DNA of 57,514 nt from Bacteroidota bacterium (GCA_024640225.1 JAHEFK010000012.1:1-57514); one strand, 5' to 3'. Shown: positions 9,184 to 18,466, counted from the stretch's first letter. A program made the numbers and translations. Notes: generated by a model from the sequence alone, not told the origin.

Positions 9184-11307
9184 TTAATAAAGAACATTAA
9201 CATTGTATTTTATTGTGCCGCCCTGCAAGAATATATCTTCTAGTTTGCCGGAGATATAGTTTTTAGTTTGCATATCGGTAGTCATTCGTTGTTGCATTAT
9301 TTCTATTGGATTCGGCACTTTATTAGCACTTAATCTATTAGTAACCATCATAAACACCAGACCATCTGCACCTTTAATAGCTTTAGATAATGTATTTAAT
9401 TTTAATTGATCATTAAATGCATAACCAATTACTTTAGGCTCGAAACCTAAGTTTGCAGAAAAAGGATTTGCAAAATTAACAGAGTCTGCATTTAATACTA
9501 CTTGTTTACTAGCATTCGCAACTGCTTCTAAAGAACTTGCATTTTTATATTTTTCTAAAAGCAAGGCTGCTTTCTTTTCATTTCGAATAATAGTTTCTAC
9601 ACTAGTTTTTACTTCCCCTATTGGTTTGTTAATTCCAGCCTCTTGAATACCTACTACTTTTGCAATTACATATCTATTATCTAAAGAAAACACACTAGAA
9701 ACATCTCCTTGTTTTGCTTCAAAAACCCAACGCATTAATTCTCTTGCATTATTAATGCCTTCTACTTGAAAAGCACTTGATTTTAAAGATGGGATAGAGC
9801 GTTTGTTTAATTGCATTGCTTTTACACCTTCATCAAAACCTTTTTCAGTAGCATATTTTCCTGCAAACTCATTTGCTTTTGCATATAGCAATTGATCTGT
9901 TTGAGTGCTTGCTTCTAGAGCTTTAGCTAAAACTGCTAATTTAACATTGGTTGCATATGCTTTTTGATCAGTAATTTTAATTACATGATAACCAAATTGT
10001 GTTTTCACCACTTCTAAATCGCCCACTTTACCATTAAATGCAGCATCGTTAAATTCTTTCACCATCATTCCGTTGGTAAAATAACCTAAATCACCGCCTT
10101 TTACTTTACTACCTTGATCATCTGAATATTTAATGGCTAAAGAATCAAAATTTGCGCCCGATGCAATAGCAAGTTTTATACTATCTGCCATTTTTTTAGA
10201 AGCACTATCATCTCTAGTTTGGTTGGGTTGAATTAAAATATGTTTTGCGCTAACAGAATCAGGCAACGATTTTTTATCCATTACTTTAACCACAAAATAA
10301 GAATTACCTTCTATGTAAGGGCCATATATAGACCCACTAGCTAAAGCTAAAATAGTATCGGCATATTTTGAAGTAAACGTCTTTTTAGATAAAAAACGAT
10401 CATTGTATTGGAAATCAGAATTTCTATTAATAAAACTTTCTACATCATTAGAAGCTATTAATTTTGCTTTTAAGTCGTTGATAGTGCTTACTACTTTTTG
10501 AGTGTCTTCTGCAGATGGGTTTACATCAAAACTAACGTACTCAACAGCACGTGCTTCTTCTTTAGATTTAAATTGATTGGCATGTTTTTGAACATAATCG
10601 TTTAAATCACTCTCTGTTACTTTTACTTGTTCATCATTAATTGTACTGTAAGGTATTTTTACAAATCTGATATTTGCTAATTTATTTTGGTCGGCAATAG
10701 ATTGCTCCATCATAAATTTAGGTGTATATATAGAACCAATTAATAACGTATTTATTTTTTGAATTTTTCTTGAACGAACTACATAAGCCTTAACTGCTTC
10801 CCAAGTTGCTGTTTCTTTTCCCGTTTTATCAAATTGTGGTAATTGTTTTTCATATTGCGCAATTCGTGCAGGATCAAACATGCCTGTTTCTGGATTGGTA
10901 AATGCTGGATATTGACGAATCATTGGATCTGCATTAGCACCTCGAATTGCTTCTTTTTCTTCTTCTTTAGTTACCGTTATACCTAATTCGTCTGCTTCTT
11001 TTTCTGAAATTGCTTCAAAAATAAGTTCTTTTAATGCTTGTTCGTGCAACTGAGCGCGCATAGCATCGTCTACAGGTTTGCCTTTACTAAAAACTTCATA
11101 TAAATTTTCATATTGCTGAGCTCTTAAAGCAAAGTCTTTTGCATCAATAGTAGATCCGTTTACTTTAGCAGCACTGTTATTTTTACCTAACATATCACCA
11201 AATCGTCCGCTTGCAGCATCCATTAGTATAAAACCTACTAATGCAATTGCAATAGTAAAACCTGCTAATTTTCCGAATCTATTTCTAATTGTTTGAATTA
11301 CAGCCAT
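9184..11307 (-). CDS. PpiD-like membrane-anchored periplasmic peptidyl-prolyl isomerase/chaperone
   Basis: 707 residues. One N-terminal membrane anchor (about 13-30) is followed by a SurA_N_3-type chaperone segment (about 35-250), a parvulin (PpiC) domain at about 353-447 (SAKHILI ... GGDLGYF ... FGYHVIKI), and a C-terminal region of about 250 residues with a second, degenerate parvulin-like part. PpiD/SurA proteins help outer-membrane and secreted proteins fold as they leave the Sec translocon. The gene is monocistronic with its own terminator and faces a large AT-rich gap upstream. Family clear; PpiD chosen over SurA because of the retained membrane anchor. Confidence 0.88.
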   Translation of the reverse strand: MAVIQTIRNRFGKLAGFTIAIALVGFILMDAASGRFGDMLGKNNSAAKVNGSTIDAKDFALRAQQYENLYEVFSKGKPVDDAMRAQLHEQALKELIFEAISEKEADELGITVTKEEEKEAIRGANADPMIRQYPAFTNPETGMFDPARIAQYEKQLPQFDKTGKETATWEAVKAYVVRSRKIQKINTLLIGSIYTPKFMMEQSIADQNKLANIRFVKIPYSTINDEQVKVTESDLNDYVQKHANQFKSKEEARAVEYVSFDVNPSAEDTQKVVSTINDLKAKLIASNDVESFINRNSDFQYNDRFLSKKTFTSKYADTILALASGSIYGPYIEGNSYFVVKVMDKKSLPDSVSAKHILIQPNQTRDDSASKKMADSIKLAIASGANFDSLAIKYSDDQGSKVKGGDLGYFTNGMMVKEFNDAAFNGKVGDLEVVKTQFGYHVIKITDQKAYATNVKLAVLAKALEASTQTDQLLYAKANEFAGKYATEKGFDEGVKAMQLNKRSIPSLKSSAFQVEGINNARELMRWVFEAKQGDVSSVFSLDNRYVIAKVVGIQEAGINKPIGEVKTSVETIIRNEKKAALLLEKYKNASSLEAVANASKQVVLNADSVNFANPFSANLGFEPKVIGYAFNDQLKLNTLSKAIKGADGLVFMMVTNRLSANKVPNPIEIMQQRMTTDMQTKNYISGKLEDIFLQGGTIKYNVNVLY

Positions 11308-11845
11308 AGTGGGTGTTTTTGTATTATTTATTATTTAGGAAGGCAAATTTAACTGAAAAAATGGGAATTTTTATACTATTTACAAGATTATTGGTAATAT
11401 TTTATACTTCCAATTTTACACCTATCTTCTTAATTATTCCTTAATAACCTGTGAATAGAATCTTTAAAACTTTTTCTTATTATGATTTAATATATTTATT
11501 ATTAAGTTGTACCCTTGTTTTAGGTTTTTATAATTAGCTAAACTAACACGCATAAAATGATTTATTTTAAACATAATTAAAACCCACATTTTAAGAATTA
11601 ATGTGAATTTTACTATCCTTATTATGTTTTATTATAGGAAAACATGTGTATACCTTGTTGATAAGAAAGGATAAACTAATAGATTATATTCTTATCCCCA
11701 AATTCACATACATAATAGTAATAAGTTCTTTTAAAATTTAAATTTAGAATATTATTTCTATACACTGTATTCGTTAATTAAATTCACAAAAATTATTTTT
11801 TTATTATTTTTAATCCTTATCTTTATTCCTAATAACTAATTTTTT
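11308..11845. other. 538-base AT-rich gap between divergent genes; possible origin region
   Basis: No reading frame of note. The stretch is very AT-rich and carries several one-mismatch relatives of the DnaA box TTATnCACA: TGTGAATAG at 11450-11458, TGTGTATAC at 11645-11653, TGTTGATAA at 11656-11664 and TTATCCCCA at 11692-11700. It must also hold the two divergent promoters: a CAAATTTA (TAAATTTG on the minus strand) at 11344-11351 for the PpiD-like gene, and TATCTTTA at 11818-11825 for the T9SS gene. The origin reading is an inference helped by the nearby parS sites. Confidence 0.35.
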
Positions 11846-13786
11846 ATGAAAAAAATATTACACTCTTTATTAGTACTTTTTTTAATGGTAAGTGCTACTG
11901 ATTTAATTGCACAAAAAGTTCCTGCCTTTTATGGTACTGCAGCAGAAACTAATTGGTATGTTTCACAAGCTGGTAAAAATGTAGCTGTTACAGCTCCTGC
12001 GGCTATTGCTGGTATTAAAGATTATACGATTGGTAATAATGCAGATGGTAGCGGTGATTGGGGTCGTGCTATTGACTCTAGTTGGTTTGGTGTTAATGTT
12101 GTGAAAGCAATTGATACCTTAGGTAATAATCCATATACGAATGCTAGTGCTTTAAATGGTAAAATTGCTTTAGTATTTAGAGGTGGCGGTATTACTTTTT
12201 ATCAAAAAGCCCTTTATGCACAACAAGCAGGTGCTGTAGCTTGTGTAATTGTTAATAATATACCTGGCGGACCAATTGGAATGTCTAGTACCGGAACAGT
12301 AACTATCACTATTCCTGTAATTATGATTTCTCAAGCAGATGGTAATGCAATTAATGCACAATTAGCTGCAAGTCAAACAGTTACAATGAATATTTCCTTG
12401 TGGAAAACAAATGTAGCTAATGATTTAGCCTTGGTTAATAATGGACTTAGTTTATTTCATGCTACTATGATTCCTCAAAATCAATTAACTAGAAATAACA
12501 GTGCTCCGGCTTATAACTATATACCAGCTGCTTATGTAGCTAATTTTGGTAATACGACGCAAACTGGTGTTAAATTAGTTAGTTCTCTAACTTTTACACC
12601 TACCAGCGGTCAATCTAATTTAATTAGAAAAGATTCTAGTGTTCTTTTAGCTAGCTTTCCTACTATAGATTCTATTATTTGTCCATTAGCTGGTGAATTT
12701 AGCTTACCAAATACAGCTTCTACAGGTGTTTATCAAGTAGATTATACAGTTAAACAAAATGAAACAGATAATTTAAGCAATAATAATACAGGTAGTACTA
12801 CTTTAACGGTAACAGACTCTATTTTTTCTAAAGGTAGATATGATTTAGTAAAAGGTGAGCCTATTGTTGGTAGTGGTTATGCTTTTGGTTCTTCTTCTGA
12901 TATGTCATGGGGACCTATGTATTACGTAGCAAACGGTGGTTATGCTGCAAGAAAAGTTCAATTTACTGTATCTGCAGGATCTACTTCTCCAACTTTAGAT
13001 GCTTTAGGAACTTGTGAAATTTATTTAATGAAATGGACTGATGGTTCAAATTCACAACCTAAAGATTCAGTAATGGAAACAGGTGAATTAAATATGGTGG
13101 GTATTGCAACTAGAAGCTTTACAGCTGCGGATTCTAACTTTAAAATCTATGCTGCTAACTTTATTAATGTTGATGGTTCTTCACGCCCTTTTGCTCGTTT
13201 AGATAGTAACTCTTGGTATTGGGTTTGTACAAGTTTACCAACTGGATTTTATTTAGGAGTAGACGGTACCACTAATTATTATGTAAGAGAATATGCTAGA
13301 ACTCGTGTAACTCCTACAACACCTTATTATGAGTTTTTTGCACCGATCACTAATATTAGTCAAAATAACTTTGGAAATGACCCTACTGTTGTTATTTCAA
13401 TGAATCCTTTTGATGCAATCGATGTAGATTCTGCGCGTTTTGCACAACAAAAGAAAGGTTTAGTACCGGCTATGCCTTTACATATTTCAAAATCTATTCC
13501 TACAACTTCAACAGAAACATTACAACCTATTTATTCTAAATTAACAACATATCCAAACCCAGCAACTAATTATATTAAAGTTGATTTTGATTTATTGGCT
13601 ATGGCTGATAAAGTAAGCGTACGTTTAGTAGATGGTTTAGGAAGACCTGTAATTAAAGATGTATTAACTAACACAAAATCAGGTTCTTATACCTTTAATA
13701 CTGAGAAATTAGCAAGTGGTAATTATTATGTAATTATCAATAACGGAACAGGTGTGGCTATGCAACCAGTAGTAATTATGAAATAA
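11846..13786 (+). CDS. Secreted protein with PA domain and T9SS type A sorting domain
   Basis: 646 residues. Signal peptide to about residue 22 (ATDLIAQ). A protease-associated (PA) domain occupies about 80-185 (GKIALVFRGGGITFYQKA ... VIMISQADGNAI). The middle (about 190-550) is beta-rich without a catalytic motif I can recognise. The last 80 residues form the T9SS C-terminal domain (TYPNPATNYIKVDF ... LASGNYYVII). PA domains usually sit in secreted peptidases, but no HExxH or serine-protease triad is visible, so it may be a binding or adhesive protein. It is preceded by a long AT-rich leader and followed by a strong terminator. Confidence 0.85.
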   Translation: MKKILHSLLVLFLMVSATDLIAQKVPAFYGTAAETNWYVSQAGKNVAVTAPAAIAGIKDYTIGNNADGSGDWGRAIDSSWFGVNVVKAIDTLGNNPYTNASALNGKIALVFRGGGITFYQKALYAQQAGAVACVIVNNIPGGPIGMSSTGTVTITIPVIMISQADGNAINAQLAASQTVTMNISLWKTNVANDLALVNNGLSLFHATMIPQNQLTRNNSAPAYNYIPAAYVANFGNTTQTGVKLVSSLTFTPTSGQSNLIRKDSSVLLASFPTIDSIICPLAGEFSLPNTASTGVYQVDYTVKQNETDNLSNNNTGSTTLTVTDSIFSKGRYDLVKGEPIVGSGYAFGSSSDMSWGPMYYVANGGYAARKVQFTVSAGSTSPTLDALGTCEIYLMKWTDGSNSQPKDSVMETGELNMVGIATRSFTAADSNFKIYAANFINVDGSSRPFARLDSNSWYWVCTSLPTGFYLGVDGTTNYYVREYARTRVTPTTPYYEFFAPITNISQNNFGNDPTVVISMNPFDAIDVDSARFAQQKKGLVPAMPLHISKSIPTTSTETLQPIYSKLTTYPNPATNYIKVDFDLLAMADKVSVRLVDGLGRPVIKDVLTNTKSGSYTFNTEKLASGNYYVIINNGTGVAMQPVVIMK

Positions 13787-13805
13787 AATTAATTTTAATT
13801 TTTTT

Positions 13806-13839
13806 AAAAAGGAAGTAATCATATGATTACTTCCTTTTT
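13806..13839. terminator. Bidirectional terminator between convergent genes
   Basis: A 15-base perfect stem (AAAAAGGAAGTAATC / GATTACTTCCTTTTT) with loop ATAT. T-runs on both strands serve the T9SS gene (+) and the amidohydrolase gene (-); the amidohydrolase stop codon lies inside the right arm. Confidence 0.9.
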
Positions 13840-15428
13840 TTATATACTTCTTTCCCATTTACAATAGTACTTACAACAATTGTATTTTTTATTTTATCTT
13901 GATTATCAGTTAGTAAATCAGTTGATAATATCGTAAAATTCGCCTTTTTACCGATTTCTATACTGCCAATGTTATTTTCTTCAAATACACTTTTTGCAGC
14001 CCAAATTGTCATTCCTTTTAAAGCATCCACTCTAGAAATGGTATCAATAATCATTTCATTATCTTTATTCTTTATTCCATTTCCAAATACAATACTGTAA
14101 AAAGTTGCAATAGGATTAATGTCTTCTACCGGATAATCAGTGCCCAAAGCCATCCATTTAGCACTATTTAATAGTTTTTTATATTGATAAGCGGTTTCTA
14201 ACGATTCATTTCCAAGCATATTTACAACCCATTTATGGTCACTTATTGCATGTGTGGGCTGAACTGATGGAATAATTGAATAGGTATTAAATAGTTTAAA
14301 ATCACTTGAATCTACGACCTGAGCATGCTCTATACGCCACCGCAAATCTTTATTTATAGAATATTTTCCCAAAGTATTTAAAGCTATTCGGTTTGCACTA
14401 TCTCCAATTGCATGAACAGCTAATTGCCATTTATTCTTATAGCATAGTATACTTATTGTATCTAGGCGATTAGTATCTACCAATAGAGTTCCTTTACTAC
14501 TAGTGTTTATATAATTATGTAGTAAACAGGCTGTTTTAGAGCCTAATGTACCATCTAAAAACACTTTAATGCCTTTAAATTTAAAATTATCTCCTTTATT
14601 TTGTCTATTGTCAGGAATAAAACCATACTTAGTAAAATAATAATTCGGTATTTTTAGTTGCCCCTTACGGTACAATTCTTGCTCTAATGCATACGTTGTG
14701 GAATCAATACCACATTCTACCAAGCCACCAATGCCATTTTTAAAGAAATACTGCTCCATTGCTATTAAAGCAGCATTATTTTTTAATGGAAGCTGTTTTG
14801 ATATTAATAGATCTAATTTTTCAACCAAATCCTCTTTTATTATACCAGTAGCAACACCATTTTTATCTAATTCGAGGAGGTTTTTGTATGTTATATTATC
14901 GATTTTAGTTAATCTAAGCAGCTCTAATGCTTTTTTATTGCACAATATAGTATGACCATCTATTCTTTTTAAAATAACTGGCTTATTAGGAAAGAGCGTA
15001 TCTAATTGTTTGCTGTTTGGTAATGTAGGATCATCCCAATCATACTGATTCCAACCATTACCATATATATACGCCCGTTTATTATCGATCTCATACGCTT
15101 TTAATTTATCGACTATTTCTTTAAAAGAACGGGTATTATAGAGATTACATTTATACTGATCTAAAGCATAAGCGGCAAAATGGCAATGAGCATCTATAAA
15201 CCCTGGGTAAATTACCCCATCATATACTATGGTTTTTACTTTTTTATTTGTTTTAAATGCACCATTTCCCAAACGTTTAATAATCCCATCTTTTAATAAT
15301 ACCCATTTATAGGTAGTATTTAGAGCGTCGCAAGTAATTATTTTATTAGCTTTAAGTAATAATAACGACTCTTGAGCCCTGCACCAATGGGATGTTAATA
15401 GCAAGAAAACAATAAATAAACGGGTCAT
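13827..15428 (-). CDS. Exported YtcJ-like metal-dependent amidohydrolase
   Basis: About 533 residues from the ATG at 15426-15428, which gives a clean signal peptide (FIVFLLLTSHWCRAQ). An in-frame upstream TTG is less likely. The amidohydrolase_3 fold shows the HxH metal motif in GFIDAHCHF, the GNGWNQYDW segment, later His/Asp ligands in AVHAIGDSANR and RIEHAQ, and the final GTDYPVE Asp. YtcJ-type enzymes hydrolyse amides or related bonds of unknown substrates; most are exported in Bacteroidota. A TATTTTTG box (minus) lies 4 bases before the ATG, so the transcript has almost no leader, and one parS site lies directly upstream. Confidence 0.85.
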   Translation of the reverse strand: MTRLFIVFLLLTSHWCRAQESLLLLKANKIITCDALNTTYKWVLLKDGIIKRLGNGAFKTNKKVKTIVYDGVIYPGFIDAHCHFAAYALDQYKCNLYNTRSFKEIVDKLKAYEIDNKRAYIYGNGWNQYDWDDPTLPNSKQLDTLFPNKPVILKRIDGHTILCNKKALELLRLTKIDNITYKNLLELDKNGVATGIIKEDLVEKLDLLISKQLPLKNNAALIAMEQYFFKNGIGGLVECGIDSTTYALEQELYRKGQLKIPNYYFTKYGFIPDNRQNKGDNFKFKGIKVFLDGTLGSKTACLLHNYINTSSKGTLLVDTNRLDTISILCYKNKWQLAVHAIGDSANRIALNTLGKYSINKDLRWRIEHAQVVDSSDFKLFNTYSIIPSVQPTHAISDHKWVVNMLGNESLETAYQYKKLLNSAKWMALGTDYPVEDINPIATFYSIVFGNGIKNKDNEMIIDTISRVDALKGMTIWAAKSVFEENNIGSIEIGKKANFTILSTDLLTDNQDKIKNTIVVSTIVNGKEVYKKRK

Positions 15429-15432
15429 GCCA

Positions 15433-15440
15433 CAAAAATA
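15433..15440 (-). promoter_or_regulatory. Promoter of the amidohydrolase gene
   Basis: The minus strand reads TATTTTTG, a full match to TAnnTTTG. A TTTG (minus; 15458-15461) lies 17 bases upstream. The parS site at 15444-15459 sits between these two elements, so ParB binding could cover the promoter. Confidence 0.5.
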
Positions 15441-15443
15441 CAA

Positions 15444-15459
15444 TGTTCCACGTGAAACA
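15444..15459 (+). promoter_or_regulatory. parS centromere site 1
   Basis: TGTTCCACGTGAAACA matches the parS consensus TGTTnCACGTGAAACA at every fixed position. parS is bound by ParB (Spo0J) to segregate the chromosome origin. It lies in the 89-base divergent gap between the amidohydrolase gene and mnmG. Confidence 0.9.
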
Positions 15460-15503
15460 AAAATTAATTTTACGTACTATGTATAGTATAAGCAATTGAT
15501 TTG

Positions 15504-15511
15504 TAACTTTG
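15504..15511 (+). promoter_or_regulatory. Promoter of mnmG
   Basis: TAACTTTG matches the -7 box TAnnTTTG and ends 6 bases before the chosen ATG, implying a very short leader. No clear -33 TTG is seen at the usual distance. Confidence 0.55.
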
Positions 15512-15517
15512 CATCCT

Positions 15518-17386
15518 ATGTTTTCAAAATACGATATAATAGTAGTTGGCGCTGGTCATGCGGGTTGTGAAGCCGCAGCTGCCGCCGCAAATATGGGCTC
15601 AAAAGTGCTATTAGTTACCATGAACATGCAAACTATTGCACAGATGAGCTGTAACCCTGCTATGGGTGGTATTGCCAAAGGTCAAATCGTAAGAGAAATA
15701 GATGCATTAGGGGGTTATTCGGGTATTGTGAGTGATAAGAGTATGATTCAGTTTAGAATGCTTAATAAATCGAAAGGGCCCGGCATGTGGAGTCCCCGTA
15801 CCCAAAACGACCGTCATTTATTTGCTCAAACCTGGAGAGAATTATTAGAAAACACCCCAAATGTAGATTTTTGGCAAGATTCGGTGAATAGTTTACTTGT
15901 TTCACGTGGAACAGTTTGCGGTGTGGTGACCGGCATGGGTCTTGAAATAAAAGCTAGATCAGTTATTATAACGAGTGGCACTTTTTTAAACGGAGTCATA
16001 CATGTGGGCGAAAAGCAATTTGGAGGCGGAAGAATGGGGGAAAAGGGTGCAACAGGTATTACAGAACAATTGGTGGAATTGGGATTTGAGGCAGATCGAT
16101 TAAAAACAGGTACGCCCCCAAGAGTAGATGGAAGAAGTTTAGATTATGCTAAAATGGAAATTCAAGAGGGAGATGAAGAAATAGTAGGATTCTCTTATCT
16201 TCCTATTACTAAAATAACGCCAGCTCAACAGCGTTGTTGTTGGATTACCCACACCAGTCAGGAAGTACACGATATTTTAAAAACAGGTTTTGACAAATCG
16301 CCGATGTATCAAGGTCGTATTCAAGGAACCGGTCCAAGATATTGCCCAAGTATTGAAGATAAAATAAATAGATTTGCTGAGCGAGAGCGCCACCAGTTAT
16401 TTGTAGAACCAGAAGGCTGGAATACCCATGAAATCTATGTCAATGGTTTTAGTACTTCTTTGCCAGAAGAAGTGCAGTTTGATGCTCTTAGAAGGGTGCC
16501 GGGATTTAAAAACTGTAAGTTTTTCAGACCAGGATATGCCATAGAGTATGATTATTTTCCGCCAACACAATTAAAGTTTACTTTAGAAACTAAATTAATT
16601 GAGAATCTTTATTTTGCCGGACAAATTAATGGTACCACTGGTTATGAAGAGGCAGCTTGCCAGGGTTTAATGGCGGGAATAAATGCCCACAGTAAAACCC
16701 ACGAATTAGAACCCGTTATTTTAAAACGAAGCGATGCTTATATTGGTGTACTTATAGATGATCTCATCAATAAAGGTACCGACGAGCCTTACCGCATGTT
16801 TACGAGTAGAGCAGAATACCGAACAATACTCCGTCAAGACAATGCTGATTTGCGCTTAACGGAATTAGGCCACAGCATAGGCTTGGCTAAAGAAGATAGA
16901 ATGCGATTGGTAGAAGAGAAGATTAATCAAATTTATCATACAAGGTCGGTATTAAAGTCATTTCCGGTGGAACCTAAAGAGGTTGATGAATTACTAATAG
17001 CGAAAGGTTCTAGTCCGCTTAACGAAAAAACAAGAGCTGAAAAAGTACTTTTACGCCCTAATATTGGTTTGAAAGAACTTGTGCATCAATTACCCAATTT
17101 AGCCAAAGAGATTAATTGTGCCGATGAATTAGTATTGGAGCAAGTAGAAATTCAAACGAAATACGAGGTATATATAGAAAAAGAAAAAGAATTAGTTCAT
17201 AAAATGGCTGCCTTAGAAGATTTGATCATCCCAGATTCATTTAATTACGAAAAACTAAGCGCCTTATCTGCTGAAGCTAAACAGAAATTTATTAAAATTA
17301 GACCCAGAACCCTAGGGCAAGCAAGTAGAATAAGTGGTGTAAATCCAAGTGATGTACAAATATTAATGGTCTATATGGGCCGATAA
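15518..17386 (+). CDS. mnmG: tRNA uridine-5-carboxymethylaminomethyl synthesis enzyme MnmG (GidA)
   Basis: 622 residues from the ATG at 15518 (an in-frame TTG 9 bases upstream lies over the promoter). FAD-binding GAGHAGCEAA at the N-terminus, CNPAMGGIAKG, GGGRMGE, the family signature TGTPPRVDGR, and the C-terminal MnmE/tRNA-binding helices (RPRTLGQASRISGVNPSDV). With MnmE it modifies wobble U34 of tRNAs. A second parS site is embedded in the codons for LVSRGT at 15898-15913, a segment that varies between family members. The gene leads a run with a small YdeI-tail gene and recX. MnmG (GidA) lies near the replication origin in many bacteria. Confidence 0.97.
   Translation: MFSKYDIIVVGAGHAGCEAAAAAANMGSKVLLVTMNMQTIAQMSCNPAMGGIAKGQIVREIDALGGYSGIVSDKSMIQFRMLNKSKGPGMWSPRTQNDRHLFAQTWRELLENTPNVDFWQDSVNSLLVSRGTVCGVVTGMGLEIKARSVIITSGTFLNGVIHVGEKQFGGGRMGEKGATGITEQLVELGFEADRLKTGTPPRVDGRSLDYAKMEIQEGDEEIVGFSYLPITKITPAQQRCCWITHTSQEVHDILKTGFDKSPMYQGRIQGTGPRYCPSIEDKINRFAERERHQLFVEPEGWNTHEIYVNGFSTSLPEEVQFDALRRVPGFKNCKFFRPGYAIEYDYFPPTQLKFTLETKLIENLYFAGQINGTTGYEEAACQGLMAGINAHSKTHELEPVILKRSDAYIGVLIDDLINKGTDEPYRMFTSRAEYRTILRQDNADLRLTELGHSIGLAKEDRMRLVEEKINQIYHTRSVLKSFPVEPKEVDELLIAKGSSPLNEKTRAEKVLLRPNIGLKELVHQLPNLAKEINCADELVLEQVEIQTKYEVYIEKEKELVHKMAALEDLIIPDSFNYEKLSALSAEAKQKFIKIRPRTLGQASRISGVNPSDVQILMVYMGR
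15898..15913 (-). promoter_or_regulatory. parS centromere site 2, inside mnmG
   Basis: The minus strand reads TGTTCCACGTGAAACA, identical to site 1 but in opposite orientation, 438 bases further on. It is embedded in the mnmG coding frame and matches the parS consensus at all fixed positions. Confidence 0.9.
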
Positions 17387-17404
17387 AGCATACCGGTGCA
17401 ATTT

Positions 17405-17581
17405 ATGGATATTCAACAATTATTAATAAATCACCCCGATTTGTGGTTGTATTTTCAAAAATTAAGCCCTTCTCACCAAAAAGCGTATGTTGATTGGTTG
17501 ATAAGTGCCAAAAAAGAAGCTACACAAAAAAAACGCCAAAACGATTTCATTAACTTGTTAAAAGAAAAGATAAGTAATTAA
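17405..17581 (+). CDS. Small protein with YdeI/OmpD-associated C-terminal motif
   Basis: 58 residues from the ATG at 17405; an in-frame GTG three codons earlier is possible. The sequence LSPSHQKAYVDWLISAKKEATQKKR matches, over shorter pieces, the C-terminal helical motif of YdeI/OmpD-associated (YdhG-like) proteins, which normally follows a DUF1801/DUF1905 domain. Here only this tail exists. It starts 18 bases after mnmG and ends 15 bases before recX, so it belongs to that unit. Function unknown. Confidence 0.6.
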   Translation: MDIQQLLINHPDLWLYFQKLSPSHQKAYVDWLISAKKEATQKKRQNDFINLLKEKISN

Positions 17582-17596
17582 TTATCAATGTGTTAA

Positions 17597-18043
17597 ATGA
17601 ATACACTAAGCCTTTCTATAGAGCAATATTGTCAGTATCAGGAGCGTTGTCATCAGCAAGTTAGAGATAAATTATATAGTTTAGGTGCCAATACAGAAGA
17701 GGTTGAGTGCCTCATTGCAACGCTAATAGAAAAAGATTTATTAAACGAACAGCGATTTGCTAATGCCTATACTCGGGGTCACTTTGTCAATAAAAAATGG
17801 GGTAGAATTAAAATTAAGTATGCCTTAAAGCAATTAAAGGTTTCCGATTTCTGTATCAGCAAATCGATGAAAGAAATTAAGGACCAAGATTACGAAAATG
17901 TTTTAAAAGGCCTAATTGAAAAAAAGAATAAAGATTACAAAGCCACCGCTATTGCTTGGCAACGAAAAGCCAAAATTCAACAGTATTTATTACAGAAGGG
18001 CTATGAAAATGAATTAATTAAAGAACAATTGTTGTTTATTTAA
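17597..18043 (+). CDS. recX: Regulatory protein RecX
   Basis: 148 residues, typical RecX length, all-helical with the family features LIEKDLLNEQRFANAYTRG-type first repeat and WGRIKIKYALK. RecX binds RecA filaments and limits recombination. recA is not adjacent. It is the last gene of the mnmG unit; apaG follows after 36 bases and may have its own weak promoter (TAACTTTA at 18052-18059 with TTG at 18032-18034). Confidence 0.88.
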   Translation: MNTLSLSIEQYCQYQERCHQQVRDKLYSLGANTEEVECLIATLIEKDLLNEQRFANAYTRGHFVNKKWGRIKIKYALKQLKVSDFCISKSMKEIKDQDYENVLKGLIEKKNKDYKATAIAWQRKAKIQQYLLQKGYENELIKEQLLFI

Positions 18044-18079
18044 AAAACATGTAACTTTATTTTAGCAAGTTTATATAAA

Positions 18080-18466
18080 ATGGTACAAAAATCAACAGAC
18101 GGTATTACAGTTAGTGTTCAAACAAGATTTTTTGAAGAAATGTCTGATGTGCAACAACAGGTGTATATATATGCATATAAAATAAGCATAGTAAACAATA
18201 AACAAGTGCCTGTAAAATTACTATTTAGAAAATGGACAATTTTTGATAGTGTTGGAACCTATAAAATCGTTGAAGGTGAAGGAGTTGTGGGAGAACAGCC
18301 GATTATAGAGCCGGGCGCTAGCTATACCTATTCCTCTATTTGTAATTTACAAAGCGAAGTAGGTGCTATGAGAGGTTATTATACCATGGAAAACCTCTTT
18401 GATAAAACCCTGTTTAAGGTTCAAATACCTAATTTCGAACTCTTTCATCAGGCTGTTTTAAATTAA
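18080..18466 (+). CDS. apaG: ApaG family protein
   Basis: 128 residues, a single fibronectin-like beta domain. Family marks include VKLLFRKWTIFDSVG, the GEGVVGEQPIIEPGASYTY region (spread over residues 70-95) and MRGYYTM. ApaG is linked in enterobacteria to Ap4A metabolism and Mg/Co efflux, but its biochemical role is not settled. A hairpin 57 bases after the stop may end the transcript. Confidence 0.9.
   Translation: MVQKSTDGITVSVQTRFFEEMSDVQQQVYIYAYKISIVNNKQVPVKLLFRKWTIFDSVGTYKIVEGEGVVGEQPIIEPGASYTYSSICNLQSEVGAMRGYYTMENLFDKTLFKVQIPNFELFHQAVLN

Noticed and set aside
17396-17404. GTG start for the YdeI-tail gene
   Set aside because: The ATG three codons later gives the natural start; the extra residues add nothing conserved.
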